In this document: positions 24,444 through 32,774 of the stretch, piece by piece
Position numbering within the stretch: the first letter of the stretch is position 1
Layout: every line of letters begins with the position of its first letter
From: BPGL01 sp035463115
Lineage (GTDB): Bacteria; Actinomycetota; UBA4738; HRBIN12
Length of the DNA: 44,790 nt
NCBI GenBank assembly: GCA_035463115.1
Contig: DATHTO010000034.1
Location: 1 to 44,790, forward strand
Reading direction: 5' to 3'
Notes under the pieces: model-generated
The model's input: the letters and a program-made list of their open reading frames with translations, nothing else
Databases searched by the model: none
Told to the model about the DNA's origin: nothing
Translations under genes and position numbers: made by a program

Positions 24444-25562
24444 ATGCGCCACCTCGACGCCGCTGGGTTCGAGCGGTTGCTGACGTCGCTCGCGGAGCGG
24501 GGGTACACGGTGATCGGGCCGACCGTGCGGGACGGCGCGATCGTGCTGGACCGGATCGACGGTGTCCGCGATCTGCCCCGCGGTGTCCGCGAGGTGCAGG
24601 GTCCGGGTACCTATCGCCTCGAGCGCACCGACGACGACCGCCTGTTCGCGTGGGCGCACGGACCCGACGCCGGGAAGCGGTTCCTGTTCCCGCCGCGCGA
24701 GACGATCCAGACCGCGACGCGCGACGCCGATGGTCGGGTCGACGTCCGACCGGCGGACCTGCCGACGGAGCGGTTCGCGTTCGTGGGCCTGCGGGCCTGC
24801 GACCTGCATGCGATCGAGATCCAGGACCGCGTGTTCCTGGTCGCCGATCCGGCCTACCGGGCGCGCCGCGAGGGTTCCGTCGCGATCGGGGTGAACTGCG
24901 AGGTTCCGGGCGCGACCTGCTTCTGCGCGTCGATGGGCACGGGCCCGCGCTGCTCGAGCGGGTTCGACCTCGCGCTCACGGAGCTCGCCGACGGCGGCTT
25001 CACGGTCGACATCGGCACCGTCGTCGGCGCCGAGCTGATGGACGAGCTCCACGCGACGGGAGCCGACGGTGCGCGGATCGCCGAGTCCTACGCCGTCTCC
25101 GAACGCGCGATCGCCGCGATGGAGCGCACGCTCGACACCGACGACCTGCCGGCGCTGCTGTACCGGAACCGCGAGCACCCCCGCTGGGACGACGTCGCCG
25201 CGCGGTGCTTGACGTGCACGAGCTGCACGATGGTCTGTCCCACCTGCTTCTGCCACGACCTCACCGAGGGGGTCTCGCTCGACGGCACGAGGTCGGAACG
25301 CGAGCGCACGTGGGCGAGCTGCTTCTCCGAGAGCTTCAGCCACCTGTCGCCGGGCGCCGTCCGGACGACCGGGAGCGCCCGCTACCGCCAGTGGCTCATC
25401 CACAAGTTCGCGTCGTGGATCGACCAGTTCGGCACGAGCGGCTGCGTCGGCTGCGGCCGCTGCATCACCTGGTGTCCGGTCGGGATCGACGTGACCGAGG
25501 AGATCGCCGCGATCCGCGCGACCGACGGCGAGGTGCGCGTCGCCGAGGAGGTCTCGGCATGA
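24444..25562 (+). CDS. group 3b [NiFe] hydrogenase beta subunit (4Fe-4S electron-transfer protein)
   Basis: A 372-residue iron-sulfur protein of the sulfhydrogenase beta / AsrA family that passes electrons between the hydrogenase module and the flavin subunit. It has an RACDLHAIEIQDRVF segment, extra cysteines in NCEVPGATCFCASMG, and two C-terminal ferredoxin-type clusters: CLTCTSCTMVCPTCFC and CVGCGRCITWCP. The ATG is chosen because AAAGGAGGA lies 8 nt upstream. It is the first gene of the nine-gene hydrogenase run and overlaps the gamma subunit by 4 bp. AsrA of sulfite reductase is the main alternative, ruled out by the adjacent [NiFe] subunits. Confidence 0.9.
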   Translation: MRHLDAAGFERLLTSLAERGYTVIGPTVRDGAIVLDRIDGVRDLPRGVREVQGPGTYRLERTDDDRLFAWAHGPDAGKRFLFPPRETIQTATRDADGRVDVRPADLPTERFAFVGLRACDLHAIEIQDRVFLVADPAYRARREGSVAIGVNCEVPGATCFCASMGTGPRCSSGFDLALTELADGGFTVDIGTVVGAELMDELHATGADGARIAESYAVSERAIAAMERTLDTDDLPALLYRNREHPRWDDVAARCLTCTSCTMVCPTCFCHDLTEGVSLDGTRSERERTWASCFSESFSHLSPGAVRTTGSARYRQWLIHKFASWIDQFGTSGCVGCGRCITWCPVGIDVTEEIAAIRATDGEVRVAEEVSA

Positions 25563-26428
25563 CGGCGGTCGGCGTGCAGGAGCGCGAGGTGATCGCCGGC
25601 GTGCCGACGCTCGTCGCCACGATCGACCGCGTCGTCGTCGACGCCGCCGACACGTACACGCTATGGACGACGTTCGACGACCCGGTCGCCCGCCGGACGT
25701 ACGCGTTCCGGCCGGGGCAGATCTCGATGGTGGGCGTCTTCGGCATCGGCGAGATCCCGATCAGCGTGGCGAGCGACCCGGCGCGACCGGGACGCCTCGC
25801 GCACACGATCCGCGCGTGCGGGCGCGTGACGAACGTGGTCGCGACCCTCCGGGCCGGCGACCGGATCACGCTCCGTGGGCCGTTCGGCCGTCCGTGGCCC
25901 GTCGAGACCGCGCGCGGCGGCGACCTCGTGATCGTCGCCGGCGGCCTCGGACTCGCGCCGCTCCGCTCGGCCGTGTACGAGGCGCTCCGCCACCGTGCCT
26001 CGTACCGGCGGGTGATCGTCCTGGTCGGTGGACGCGATCCCTCGCAGGTGCTCTACCGGCGCCAGCTCGAGAAGTGGCTCGCGATCCAACTCGACGGCGT
26101 CGAGGTGCACCTGACCGTCGATGACGCCGACGCGGGATGGCCGCACCGCGAGGGCGTGGTGACGGCGCTCGTCCCGGAGGCCGACATCGACGTGCGCGCG
26201 TCGACCGTCTTCACGTGCGGGCCCGAAGTGATGATGGTCGCCGTCTGCCGCGCGTTCGAGCGGATCGGCGTTCCGCGGGAGCGGCTCTGGGTGACGCTCG
26301 AACGGAACATGCAGTGCGGGGTCAAGCTCTGCGGTCACTGCCAGCTCGGACCGTGGTTCGTCTGCGCGGACGGGCCGATCTTCCGCTGGGACGAGATCGG
26401 CGAGGTGCTGGGGGTGCGTGAGCTGTGA
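25559..26428 (+). CDS. group 3b [NiFe] hydrogenase gamma subunit (FAD/NAD(P) oxidoreductase)
   Basis: A 289-residue flavoprotein that would exchange electrons with NAD(P)H. The ferredoxin-reductase fold shows a flavin-binding region around EIPISVAS and TIRACGRVTN, a nucleotide-binding VIVAGGLGLAPLRS, and the nicotinamide-side TCGPEVMMVA. A C-terminal [2Fe-2S] motif CGVKLCGHCQLGPWFVC is typical of the sulfhydrogenase gamma / dihydroorotate-dehydrogenase electron-transfer family. The start overlaps the beta stop (ATGA) and the stop overlaps the delta start (GTGA), so the subunits are made in step. Confidence 0.92.
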   Translation: MTAVGVQEREVIAGVPTLVATIDRVVVDAADTYTLWTTFDDPVARRTYAFRPGQISMVGVFGIGEIPISVASDPARPGRLAHTIRACGRVTNVVATLRAGDRITLRGPFGRPWPVETARGGDLVIVAGGLGLAPLRSAVYEALRHRASYRRVIVLVGGRDPSQVLYRRQLEKWLAIQLDGVEVHLTVDDADAGWPHREGVVTALVPEADIDVRASTVFTCGPEVMMVAVCRAFERIGVPRERLWVTLERNMQCGVKLCGHCQLGPWFVCADGPIFRWDEIGEVLGVREL

Positions 26429-27234
26429 CGCGCCCGAGGGTCGCCGTGTTCAAGATGGCCTCGTGCGACGGCTGCCAGCTGCAGCTGCTCGACGCCGAGG
26501 AGGCGCTGCTCGAGCTCGCCGGCGCGATCGAGATCTCGAACTTCGCCGAGGCGTCCTCGGCGATCGAGCCCGGCCCGTACGACGTGACCCTCGTCGAGGG
26601 TTCGATCTCGACGCCCGAGCAGGTCGAGCAGATCCGCGCGATCCGGGCCGAGTCGCGGTTCCTGATCACGATCGGCGCCTGCGCGACGTCGGGCGGGATC
26701 CAGGCGCTGCGGAACGGCCACGACGTCGGCGCCGTCGTCCGCACGGTGTATCCGACGCCCGCGTACGTCGACACGCTCGCGACGTCGACACCGATCGCGG
26801 ACCACGTCGACGTCGACCTCGAGCTGACCGGCTGCCCGGTGGATCGCGGGCAGCTGCTCGCGACGCTCGCGTGGCTGTTGCAGGGCGCCGTCACGCCGCA
26901 GGACGCGACGCCCGTCTGCATCGAGTGCAAGCGTCGCGGCTACGTCTGCGTCGTCGTCGCCCACGGCGAACCGTGCCTCGGGCCGGTCACCCGGACGGGC
27001 TGCGGCGCGCTCTGCCCGGGCGTCGGCCGCGGCTGCTACGGGTGCTTCGGGCCGTCGCAGCCGCCGAACACCGGGGCCCTCGTGCGGCGGTTCCGCGAGC
27101 TCGGGATGTCGCCGCGGCGGGTCGCTGACACCTTCCGGTTCATCACCGGGTACGCGCCGGCGTTCCGGGAGGTCGCCGAGCGGATCGAGCGCGAGGAGCG
27201 AGGAGCCGGCGAGCGGGAGGGGGCGGCGACGTGA
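26425..27234 (+). CDS. group 3b [NiFe] hydrogenase small (delta) subunit
   Basis: A 269-residue iron-sulfur subunit related to the 20-kDa subunit of complex I. The proximal cluster ligands are in ASCDGCQLQLLD, GACATSGG and TGCPVDRGQL. A C-terminal part with CIECKRRGYVC, HGEPCLGPVTRTGCGALCPG and GCYGCFGP supplies further [4Fe-4S] clusters. There is no Tat signal peptide, which fits a cytoplasmic group 3 enzyme rather than a membrane uptake hydrogenase. It overlaps its neighbours by 4 bp on both sides. Confidence 0.93.
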   Translation: MTRPRVAVFKMASCDGCQLQLLDAEEALLELAGAIEISNFAEASSAIEPGPYDVTLVEGSISTPEQVEQIRAIRAESRFLITIGACATSGGIQALRNGHDVGAVVRTVYPTPAYVDTLATSTPIADHVDVDLELTGCPVDRGQLLATLAWLLQGAVTPQDATPVCIECKRRGYVCVVVAHGEPCLGPVTRTGCGALCPGVGRGCYGCFGPSQPPNTGALVRRFRELGMSPRRVADTFRFITGYAPAFREVAERIEREERGAGEREGAAT

Positions 27235-28535
27235 CCCACCGATCGGTCGAGGTTCCCGTCGTGGCGCGTGTCGAGGGCGAGGGTGCGCTCCACGTGCGTG
27301 TCGACGACGGCGTGATCACGCGGCTCGAGCTCGAGATCTACGAGCCGCCTCGGTTCTTCGAGGCGTTCCTCGCGGGCCGCAACGTGATGGAGGTCCCCGA
27401 CATCGTCGCCCGGATCTGCGGCATCTGCCCCGTCGCGTACCAGTCGACCGCGATGTTCGGGCTCGAGCGCCTCTTCGAGGTCGAGCTTCCGTCGGGCGTC
27501 GAGGCGCTCCGCCGGCTCCTCTACATGGCGGAATGGATCGAGAGCCACATGCTCCACGTCCACCTGCTCGCGCTGCCGGACTTCCTCGGGGTGGACTCGG
27601 CGATCGAGCTCGCCCAGCGTGGGTTCAAGGCGGAGGTCGAGCGCGGCCTGCGGCTCAAGCGACTCGGCAACGAGCTGATGGCCGCGATCGGCGGCCGCGA
27701 GATCCACCCGGTGAACCCGCGCATCGGTGGCTTCTGGCGGTCGCCGCGTCGCCGAGAGGTCGACGCGTTCGTGCCACGCCTCGAGGACGCGGCGCGGGAG
27801 ATCCTCGACGTCGCCGACCTCGTCGCCTCGCTCGAGGTCCCCGTGCTGACGCGCGACGCCGAGCTCGTCGCGATGGTCGAGGAGGGCCGGTATCCGATCG
27901 ACCACGGCGACGTCGCGTCGACGCGCGGGCGCCGCTGGCGTGCAGACGAGCACGAGGCCGTCACGCGCGAGCTGCACGTCGAGCACTCGAACGCGCTGCA
28001 TTCGGTGATGGCCGACACCGGCGAGCCGTACGTCGTCGGGCCCCTCGCGCGCGTGGTGCTGAACGAGGCCGCGCTCACGCCCGTCGCCCGCGAGGCGAAG
28101 GCACGGCTGGGCTTGACGCTGCCGACCGTCGATCCGTTCGCGTCGATGGCGGCGCGCGTCGTCGAGACGGCGCTCGCGATCGAGGAGGCGCTGCGCCTGA
28201 TCCGGGCCTACGAGCCGCCCGACCCGCCGCACGCCGGGGTCGTCCCGCGGGCCGGTCGCGCGACGTGGACGACCGAGGCACCGCGCGGCACGATCTACCA
28301 CCGCTACGACGTCGCCGCCGACGGCACGATCGTCGAGGCGAAGATCGTTCCGCCCACCTCGCAGAACCTCCGGCACATGGAGCACGACCTCCGGGAGTTC
28401 CTGCCGTCGGTGCTCGACCGGCCCGACGACGAGCTCACCCGACTGGCCGAGATGATCGTCCGCAACTACGACCCGTGCATCAGCTGCGCGACGCACTTCC
28501 TCCGCGTCGAGATCGAGCGCGGGGACGAGGGATGA
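27231..28535 (+). CDS. group 3b [NiFe] hydrogenase large (alpha) subunit
   Basis: A 434-residue catalytic subunit. The four cysteines of the NiFe centre are present: L1 motif ARICGICPVAYQ and L2 motif DPCISCATHF. After the L2 histidine a tail of about 14 residues (ending EIERGDEG) remains to be cut off by the protease encoded next. Other family segments are FFEAFLAGRN, IHPVNPRIGGFW and the YHRYDVAADGTIVEAKIVPP region found in group 3 enzymes. The reaction is H2 oxidation or proton reduction coupled to NAD(P). The GTG start overlaps the delta stop. Confidence 0.95.
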   Translation: MTHRSVEVPVVARVEGEGALHVRVDDGVITRLELEIYEPPRFFEAFLAGRNVMEVPDIVARICGICPVAYQSTAMFGLERLFEVELPSGVEALRRLLYMAEWIESHMLHVHLLALPDFLGVDSAIELAQRGFKAEVERGLRLKRLGNELMAAIGGREIHPVNPRIGGFWRSPRRREVDAFVPRLEDAAREILDVADLVASLEVPVLTRDAELVAMVEEGRYPIDHGDVASTRGRRWRADEHEAVTRELHVEHSNALHSVMADTGEPYVVGPLARVVLNEAALTPVAREAKARLGLTLPTVDPFASMAARVVETALAIEEALRLIRAYEPPDPPHAGVVPRAGRATWTTEAPRGTIYHRYDVAADGTIVEAKIVPPTSQNLRHMEHDLREFLPSVLDRPDDELTRLAEMIVRNYDPCISCATHFLRVEIERGDEG

Positions 28536-28544
28536 GGTGACCGG

Positions 28545-29024
28545 ATGGCTCGCGTGCGCGTGATCGGCGTCGGGAACCCCGACGCGGGCGACGACGCCGT
28601 CGGCCTGCTCGCCGCGCGGGCGGTCGCGGATCGGCTCGAGGGTCTCGCCGACGTCGAGGTCATCGAGGCCGGCATCGGCCCGCGGGTGGTCGACCTGCTG
28701 CGGGAGCCCGGTCTCGAGGTTGCGATCGTGATCGACGCGGTCCGCACGCCCGGCGCCCGGCGCATGCCGGGATCGTTGATCCGCACGGAGGTCGGCCTCG
28801 ACGGCCAACCGCTGGAGGTCGGCTCGGCGATCTCGTCCCATGGCTTCGGGGTGGCCGAGTCGGTCGGGCTCGCGGCCGCGCTCGGGTCGCCGACGCGCGT
28901 GATCGTGCACGGCGTCGAGGCGGGGGAGGTCCGGATCGGCGCTCCGCTGCATCCCTCGGTCCGGTGCGCGCTCCGCCCGCTCGTCGACGCGGTGGTCGTC
29001 GACGTCGAAGGAGCCCTCGGATGA
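28545..29024 (+). CDS. hydrogenase maturation protease (HyaD/HybD/HycI family)
   Basis: A 159-residue nickel-dependent endopeptidase that trims the C-terminal tail of the large subunit once nickel is in place. It has the family start VIGVGNPDAGDDAVG (first acidic nickel ligand), IVIDAVRTPG (second acidic ligand) and SSHGFGVAE (His ligand). GAGGTGA precedes the ATG, 9 bp after the large-subunit stop. Its stop overlaps hypF by 4 bp. The target is most likely the large subunit just upstream. Confidence 0.93.
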   Translation: MARVRVIGVGNPDAGDDAVGLLAARAVADRLEGLADVEVIEAGIGPRVVDLLREPGLEVAIVIDAVRTPGARRMPGSLIRTEVGLDGQPLEVGSAISSHGFGVAESVGLAAALGSPTRVIVHGVEAGEVRIGAPLHPSVRCALRPLVDAVVVDVEGALG

Positions 29025-31408
29025 GCGCCCTGCTGGAGGCCCGCCGGATCGAGGTTCGCGGCGTCGTGCAGGGCGTAGGATTCCGGCCGTTCGTCTGGCG
29101 GCTCGCGGAACGCCACGGCATCACCGGGTGGGTCCGCAACGACGGCGGCCACGTCACGATCCACGCGGAAGGACCACCGCGAGCGCTCGACGCGTTCACG
29201 ACCGCGGTCGAACGTGAGGCGCCAGCGCTCGCGCAGGTCGACGCCGCGGACGCGGTCGAGGCGCCGGCCGAGGGCGCGACCCGGTTCGACGTGCTCGCGA
29301 GCGGCGACGGCGGCGGCGAACGTCTCGTCCCGCCCGACGCGGCGACGTGCGTTGCGTGTCTCGCGGAGCTGTCCGACGCGCTCGATCGGCGGTTCCGGTA
29401 CCCGTTCACGAACTGCACGCACTGCGGACCGCGGTTCACGATCATCACGTCGCTCCCGTACGACCGCGAGCGGACGTCGATGCGCTCGTTCCCGATGTGC
29501 GGAGATTGCCGGCGCGAGTACGAGGACCCGACGGACCGGCGGTTCCACGCCGAGCCGATCGCGTGCCCGGCCTGCGGTCCCCGGGCCCTGCTCGTCGGCT
29601 CCGGCAGCGACGTGCTGCAGCGCCCGATCGACGGCGACCCCGCGGCCGCGCTCGTGGCGGCGGCCGGTCTGCTCCGCGCCGGCGCGATCGTCGCCGTCAA
29701 GGGCCTCGGCGGCTACCACCTCGCGTGCGACGCGACCGACGACGACGCGGTCCGGCGCCTCCGGCAGCGGAAGCGCCGCCCCGCGAAGCCGTTCGCGGTG
29801 ATGGTCGCCGATGCCGACGCCGCGACGACGTGGTTCGCGCCGACCGACGCGGAGCTCGCTGCGCTGGCGAGCTGGCGCGCGCCGATCGTGCTCGTGGCCG
29901 ACCGCGGCGGGCTGGCGCCGTCGATCGCGCCGGGCCACCGGCGCCACGGCGCGATGCTCCCGTCGACGCCGCTGCACCACCTGTTGGTCCGTGAGGCCGG
30001 TGTGCCGCTGGTGATGACGAGCGGGAACGCGAGCGACGAGCCGATCGCGATCGACGACGACGAGGCGTTCGCAGCGCTGGGCTCGATCGCCGACGCGTTC
30101 GTCGTGCACGACCGCGGCATCGTCGCCCGCTACGACGACAGCGTCGCCGTCGTGCGGACCGGGGCGACCGCGCCGACCGTGGTGCGCCGGGCCCGGTCGT
30201 CGGCGCCGCACCCGATCCAGCTCCGCGACGCCGTGCGCCCGGTCCTCGGCGTCGGCGCCGAGATGCACGGCGCGTTCTGCCTGGCGTCGGGCCGGTACGC
30301 CTACCTCTCCCAGCACGTGGGCGACCTCGACGACGACCGAGCGATGCGCGCATACGACGAGGCATTGCGGCTGTTCCGTGCGGTGTTCCGGATCGAGCCG
30401 CAGGCCGTTGCGCACGACCTCCATCCGGACCTGCTCACGACGCGGTTCGCGGAAGAGCTCTGGCTGCCGGCCGTCGCGGTCCAGCACCACCACGCCCACG
30501 TGGCGGCCACGATGGCGGAGCACCACCTCACCGGTGACGTGCTCGGTCTCGCCTTCGACGGGCTCGGCCTCGGGGCCGACGGCACCGTCTGGGGAGGGGA
30601 GCTCCTCGCGGTCTCGGCGACGTCGGCGCGGCGACTCGCGCGCCTGCGGCCCGTCCGCCAGCCCGGCGGCGACGCGGCGACCCGCGCGCCGTGGCGGATG
30701 GCGCTCGCCCACGCGACCGACGCCGGGGTCGAGTGCGACGGGTCCCGTCTGCTCGGCGACGTCGCGCGAGGCGAGGCCGCCGACGTGGTCCGGAGCCAGC
30801 TCGCCACCGGCTTCGCTTCCCCGTGGACGACCTCCGCCGGCAGGCTCTTCGATGCGATCGCGGCGCTGCTCGGCATCTGCCGCGACGGCGTCACGTACGA
30901 CGGCCAGCCGGCCGTGCTGCTCGAGCAGGCGGCCGGCGTCCGTGCAGCGGACCTCGCGCCGTTCGCGATCACCGACGCCCGCGACGGGCTGATCGAGCTC
31001 GACCCCCGGCCGACCGTTGCCGACCTCGTGTCCCGCGCCACCCGCGGCGACGACGGCGCGGGGGCGCTCGCGGGAGCGTTCCACCTCGCCCTCGCGGACG
31101 CCGCCGCGCGCGCGTGCGCGCGGGCGCGCGAGCGCACCGGCCTCGACCGTGTCGTCCTCGGCGGCGGCGTCTTCGCCAACGATCTGCTGACCACCCACCT
31201 CATCGGCCGGCTCGAGGCCGTCGGGTTCCGGACGTTCGTGCCGCGGGAGGTACCGGTGGGTGACGGCGGGATCGCGCTCGGCCAGGTGCTCGTCGCCGCG
31301 GCGACCCTCGACGCCGACGGCGAGGCCCTCGAAGGCGATCACGACCCCGGCCAGATCGATGCGCAAGGAGGTGACGCCCCGTGTGCCTCGGCGTTCCCGG
31401 CAAGGTGA
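29021..31408 (+). CDS. hypF: carbamoyltransferase HypF
   Basis: A 795-residue enzyme that makes the carbamoyl donor for the cyanide ligands of the NiFe centre, loading it onto the C-terminal Cys of HypE. Domains in order are acylphosphatase (GVVQGVGFRPFVWRLA), two zinc-finger-like Cys pairs (CVACLAEL, CTHCGPRF, CGDCRREY, CPACGPRA), YrdC-like (AVKGLGGYHLACDA, KRRPAKPFAVM), and a Kae1-like C-terminal domain (HHHAHVAATMAEH, LGLAFDGLGLGADGTVWGGE, VVLGGGVFAND). The ATG at 29021 overlaps the protease stop; the extra upstream frame is Arg-rich noise. It overlaps hypC by 28 bp. Confidence 0.97.
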   Translation: MSALLEARRIEVRGVVQGVGFRPFVWRLAERHGITGWVRNDGGHVTIHAEGPPRALDAFTTAVEREAPALAQVDAADAVEAPAEGATRFDVLASGDGGGERLVPPDAATCVACLAELSDALDRRFRYPFTNCTHCGPRFTIITSLPYDRERTSMRSFPMCGDCRREYEDPTDRRFHAEPIACPACGPRALLVGSGSDVLQRPIDGDPAAALVAAAGLLRAGAIVAVKGLGGYHLACDATDDDAVRRLRQRKRRPAKPFAVMVADADAATTWFAPTDAELAALASWRAPIVLVADRGGLAPSIAPGHRRHGAMLPSTPLHHLLVREAGVPLVMTSGNASDEPIAIDDDEAFAALGSIADAFVVHDRGIVARYDDSVAVVRTGATAPTVVRRARSSAPHPIQLRDAVRPVLGVGAEMHGAFCLASGRYAYLSQHVGDLDDDRAMRAYDEALRLFRAVFRIEPQAVAHDLHPDLLTTRFAEELWLPAVAVQHHHAHVAATMAEHHLTGDVLGLAFDGLGLGADGTVWGGELLAVSATSARRLARLRPVRQPGGDAATRAPWRMALAHATDAGVECDGSRLLGDVARGEAADVVRSQLATGFASPWTTSAGRLFDAIAALLGICRDGVTYDGQPAVLLEQAAGVRAADLAPFAITDARDGLIELDPRPTVADLVSRATRGDDGAGALAGAFHLALADAAARACARARERTGLDRVVLGGGVFANDLLTTHLIGRLEAVGFRTFVPREVPVGDGGIALGQVLVAAATLDADGEALEGDHDPGQIDAQGGDAPCASAFPAR
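31364..31373 (+). promoter_or_regulatory. near-perfect Shine-Dalgarno for hypC inside hypF
   Basis: AAGGAGGTGA matches the 16S rRNA 3' end over ten bases and lies 7 nt before the hypC GTG, within the last codons of hypF. It is the strongest ribosome-binding site in the operon and suggests hypC is translated at a higher rate than its neighbours. Confidence 0.75.
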
Positions 31409-31659
31409 CCGACGTCTACGAGCAAGACGGGATCCGCATGGGTACCGTCGACTTCGGCGGTATCACCCGGTCGGCGTGCCTCGAGTACGAGCCGTCGGTC
31501 GGCGTCGGAAGCTGGGTCGTGATCCACGTCGGGTTCGCGATCAGCGCCGTCGACGAGGACGAGGCAGCCCGCTCCTACGCCCTGCTCGCCGAGATGGACA
31601 ACCTCGAGGGGATCGATCTCCCGCAGGATCCCGACGGCGTGCGTCCGGAGGCGATCTGA
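31381..31659 (+). CDS. hypC: hydrogenase maturation chaperone HypC
   Basis: A 92-residue HypC/HybG chaperone that holds the Fe(CN)2CO unit with HypD and hands it to the large subunit. It starts with MCLGVPGKV, whose Cys2 is the essential ligand, and continues with VDFGGITRSACLEY and VGSWVVIHVGFAIS, all family-typical. The GTG start lies inside the end of hypF and has an outstanding Shine-Dalgarno sequence. hypD follows after 2 bp. Confidence 0.97.
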   Translation: MCLGVPGKVTDVYEQDGIRMGTVDFGGITRSACLEYEPSVGVGSWVVIHVGFAISAVDEDEAARSYALLAEMDNLEGIDLPQDPDGVRPEAI

Positions 31660-31661
31660 CG

Positions 31662-32774
31662 ATGCGCTACGTCGACGAGTACCGCGACGACCGGATCTCC
31701 CGGAAGCTCCTCGACGAGATCGGTGCAAGCGTGACGCGGCCGTGGACGATCATGGAGGTCTGCGGCGGTCAGACCCACACGCTGATCCGGCAGGGGATCG
31801 ACCAGGTACTCCCGCCCGAGATCGAGCTGGTCCACGGACCCGGATGCCCGGTCTGCGTGACGCCGATCGCGATGATCGACGAGGCGATCGCGATCGCCCG
31901 CCGCGCCGACACGATCGTGTGCTCGTTCGGCGACATGCTCCGCGTGCCCGGGAGCGAACGGGACCTCTTCATGGCGCGCGCCGAAGGCGGCGACGTCCGC
32001 GTCGTCTACTCTCCGCTCGACGCCGTCGAGATCGCGCGCCGGAACCCCGCGAAGACGGTCGTGTTCTTCGCGGTCGGGTTCGAGACGACCGCGCCGGCGA
32101 ACGCGATGGCGGTCGCCCAGGCGCATCGCCTCGGCGTCGAGAACTTCGCCCTGCTCGTCGCCCACGTGCTCGTGCCACCGGCGATCGCGGCGATCCTCGT
32201 GTCGCCCGGCAACCGCGTGCAGGGGTTCCTCGCGCCCGGCCACGTCTGCGCGATCCAAGGATGGCGCGAGTACGAGCCGATCGCGCGGGACTTCGGCGTG
32301 CCGCTCGTCGTGACCGGGTTCGAGCCCGTCGACCTGCTCGAGGGGATCGCGATGCTGCTCCGCCAGCTCGAAGAAGGGCGCGCCGAGGTCGAGAACCAGT
32401 ACGTCCGCGCGGTGAAGCGTGACGGCAACGAGCCGGCCCGCCGGGTCGTCGACGAGGTCTTCGAGGTCGCCGACCGTGCCTGGCGCGGCATCGGCGTGAT
32501 CGAAGCGAGCGGGCTGAAGCTCCGCTCGGCCTACGCGCACCACGACGCCGAGGTGCTGTTCCCGCGCGACCAGACGACGCCGCCGGCGAGCGAGTCCGAG
32601 GTGTGCATCGCCGGCGACGTGCTGCGCGGCCGTGCGAAGCCGCACGACTGTCCGGCGTTCGGCGTGGCGTGCACCCCGGAGAACCCGCTGGGAGCCCCGA
32701 TGGTATCGACCGAGGGCGCGTGCGCCGCGTACTTCCTCGCCGGCCGTGTGCGGGAGGAGGCGACGACCCGATGA
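31662..32774 (+). CDS. hypD: hydrogenase maturation protein HypD
   Basis: A 370-residue iron-sulfur protein that forms the scaffold for Fe(CN)2CO assembly with HypC and HypE. Family motifs are MEVCGGQTHTLIRQG, VHGPGCPVCVTP, CSFGDMLRVPGS, FFAVGFETTAPA, and C-terminal cluster cysteines around FGVACTPENPLGAP and STEGACAAYF. The length is normal. It overlaps hypE by 4 bp (ATGA). Confidence 0.97.
   Translation: MRYVDEYRDDRISRKLLDEIGASVTRPWTIMEVCGGQTHTLIRQGIDQVLPPEIELVHGPGCPVCVTPIAMIDEAIAIARRADTIVCSFGDMLRVPGSERDLFMARAEGGDVRVVYSPLDAVEIARRNPAKTVVFFAVGFETTAPANAMAVAQAHRLGVENFALLVAHVLVPPAIAAILVSPGNRVQGFLAPGHVCAIQGWREYEPIARDFGVPLVVTGFEPVDLLEGIAMLLRQLEEGRAEVENQYVRAVKRDGNEPARRVVDEVFEVADRAWRGIGVIEASGLKLRSAYAHHDAEVLFPRDQTTPPASESEVCIAGDVLRGRAKPHDCPAFGVACTPENPLGAPMVSTEGACAAYFLAGRVREEATTR

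Noticed and set aside
24444..26428. Anaerobic sulfite reductase subunits AsrA/AsrB
   Set aside because: The two proteins resemble AsrA and AsrB, but the next two genes are [NiFe] hydrogenase small and large subunits with all metal ligands, and no AsrC follows.
28466..31366. A 966-codon open frame antisense to hypF and the protease
   Set aside because: It is an Arg/Glu/Val-rich shadow typical of high-GC DNA, without any recognisable domain, and it opposes genes with clear conserved motifs.
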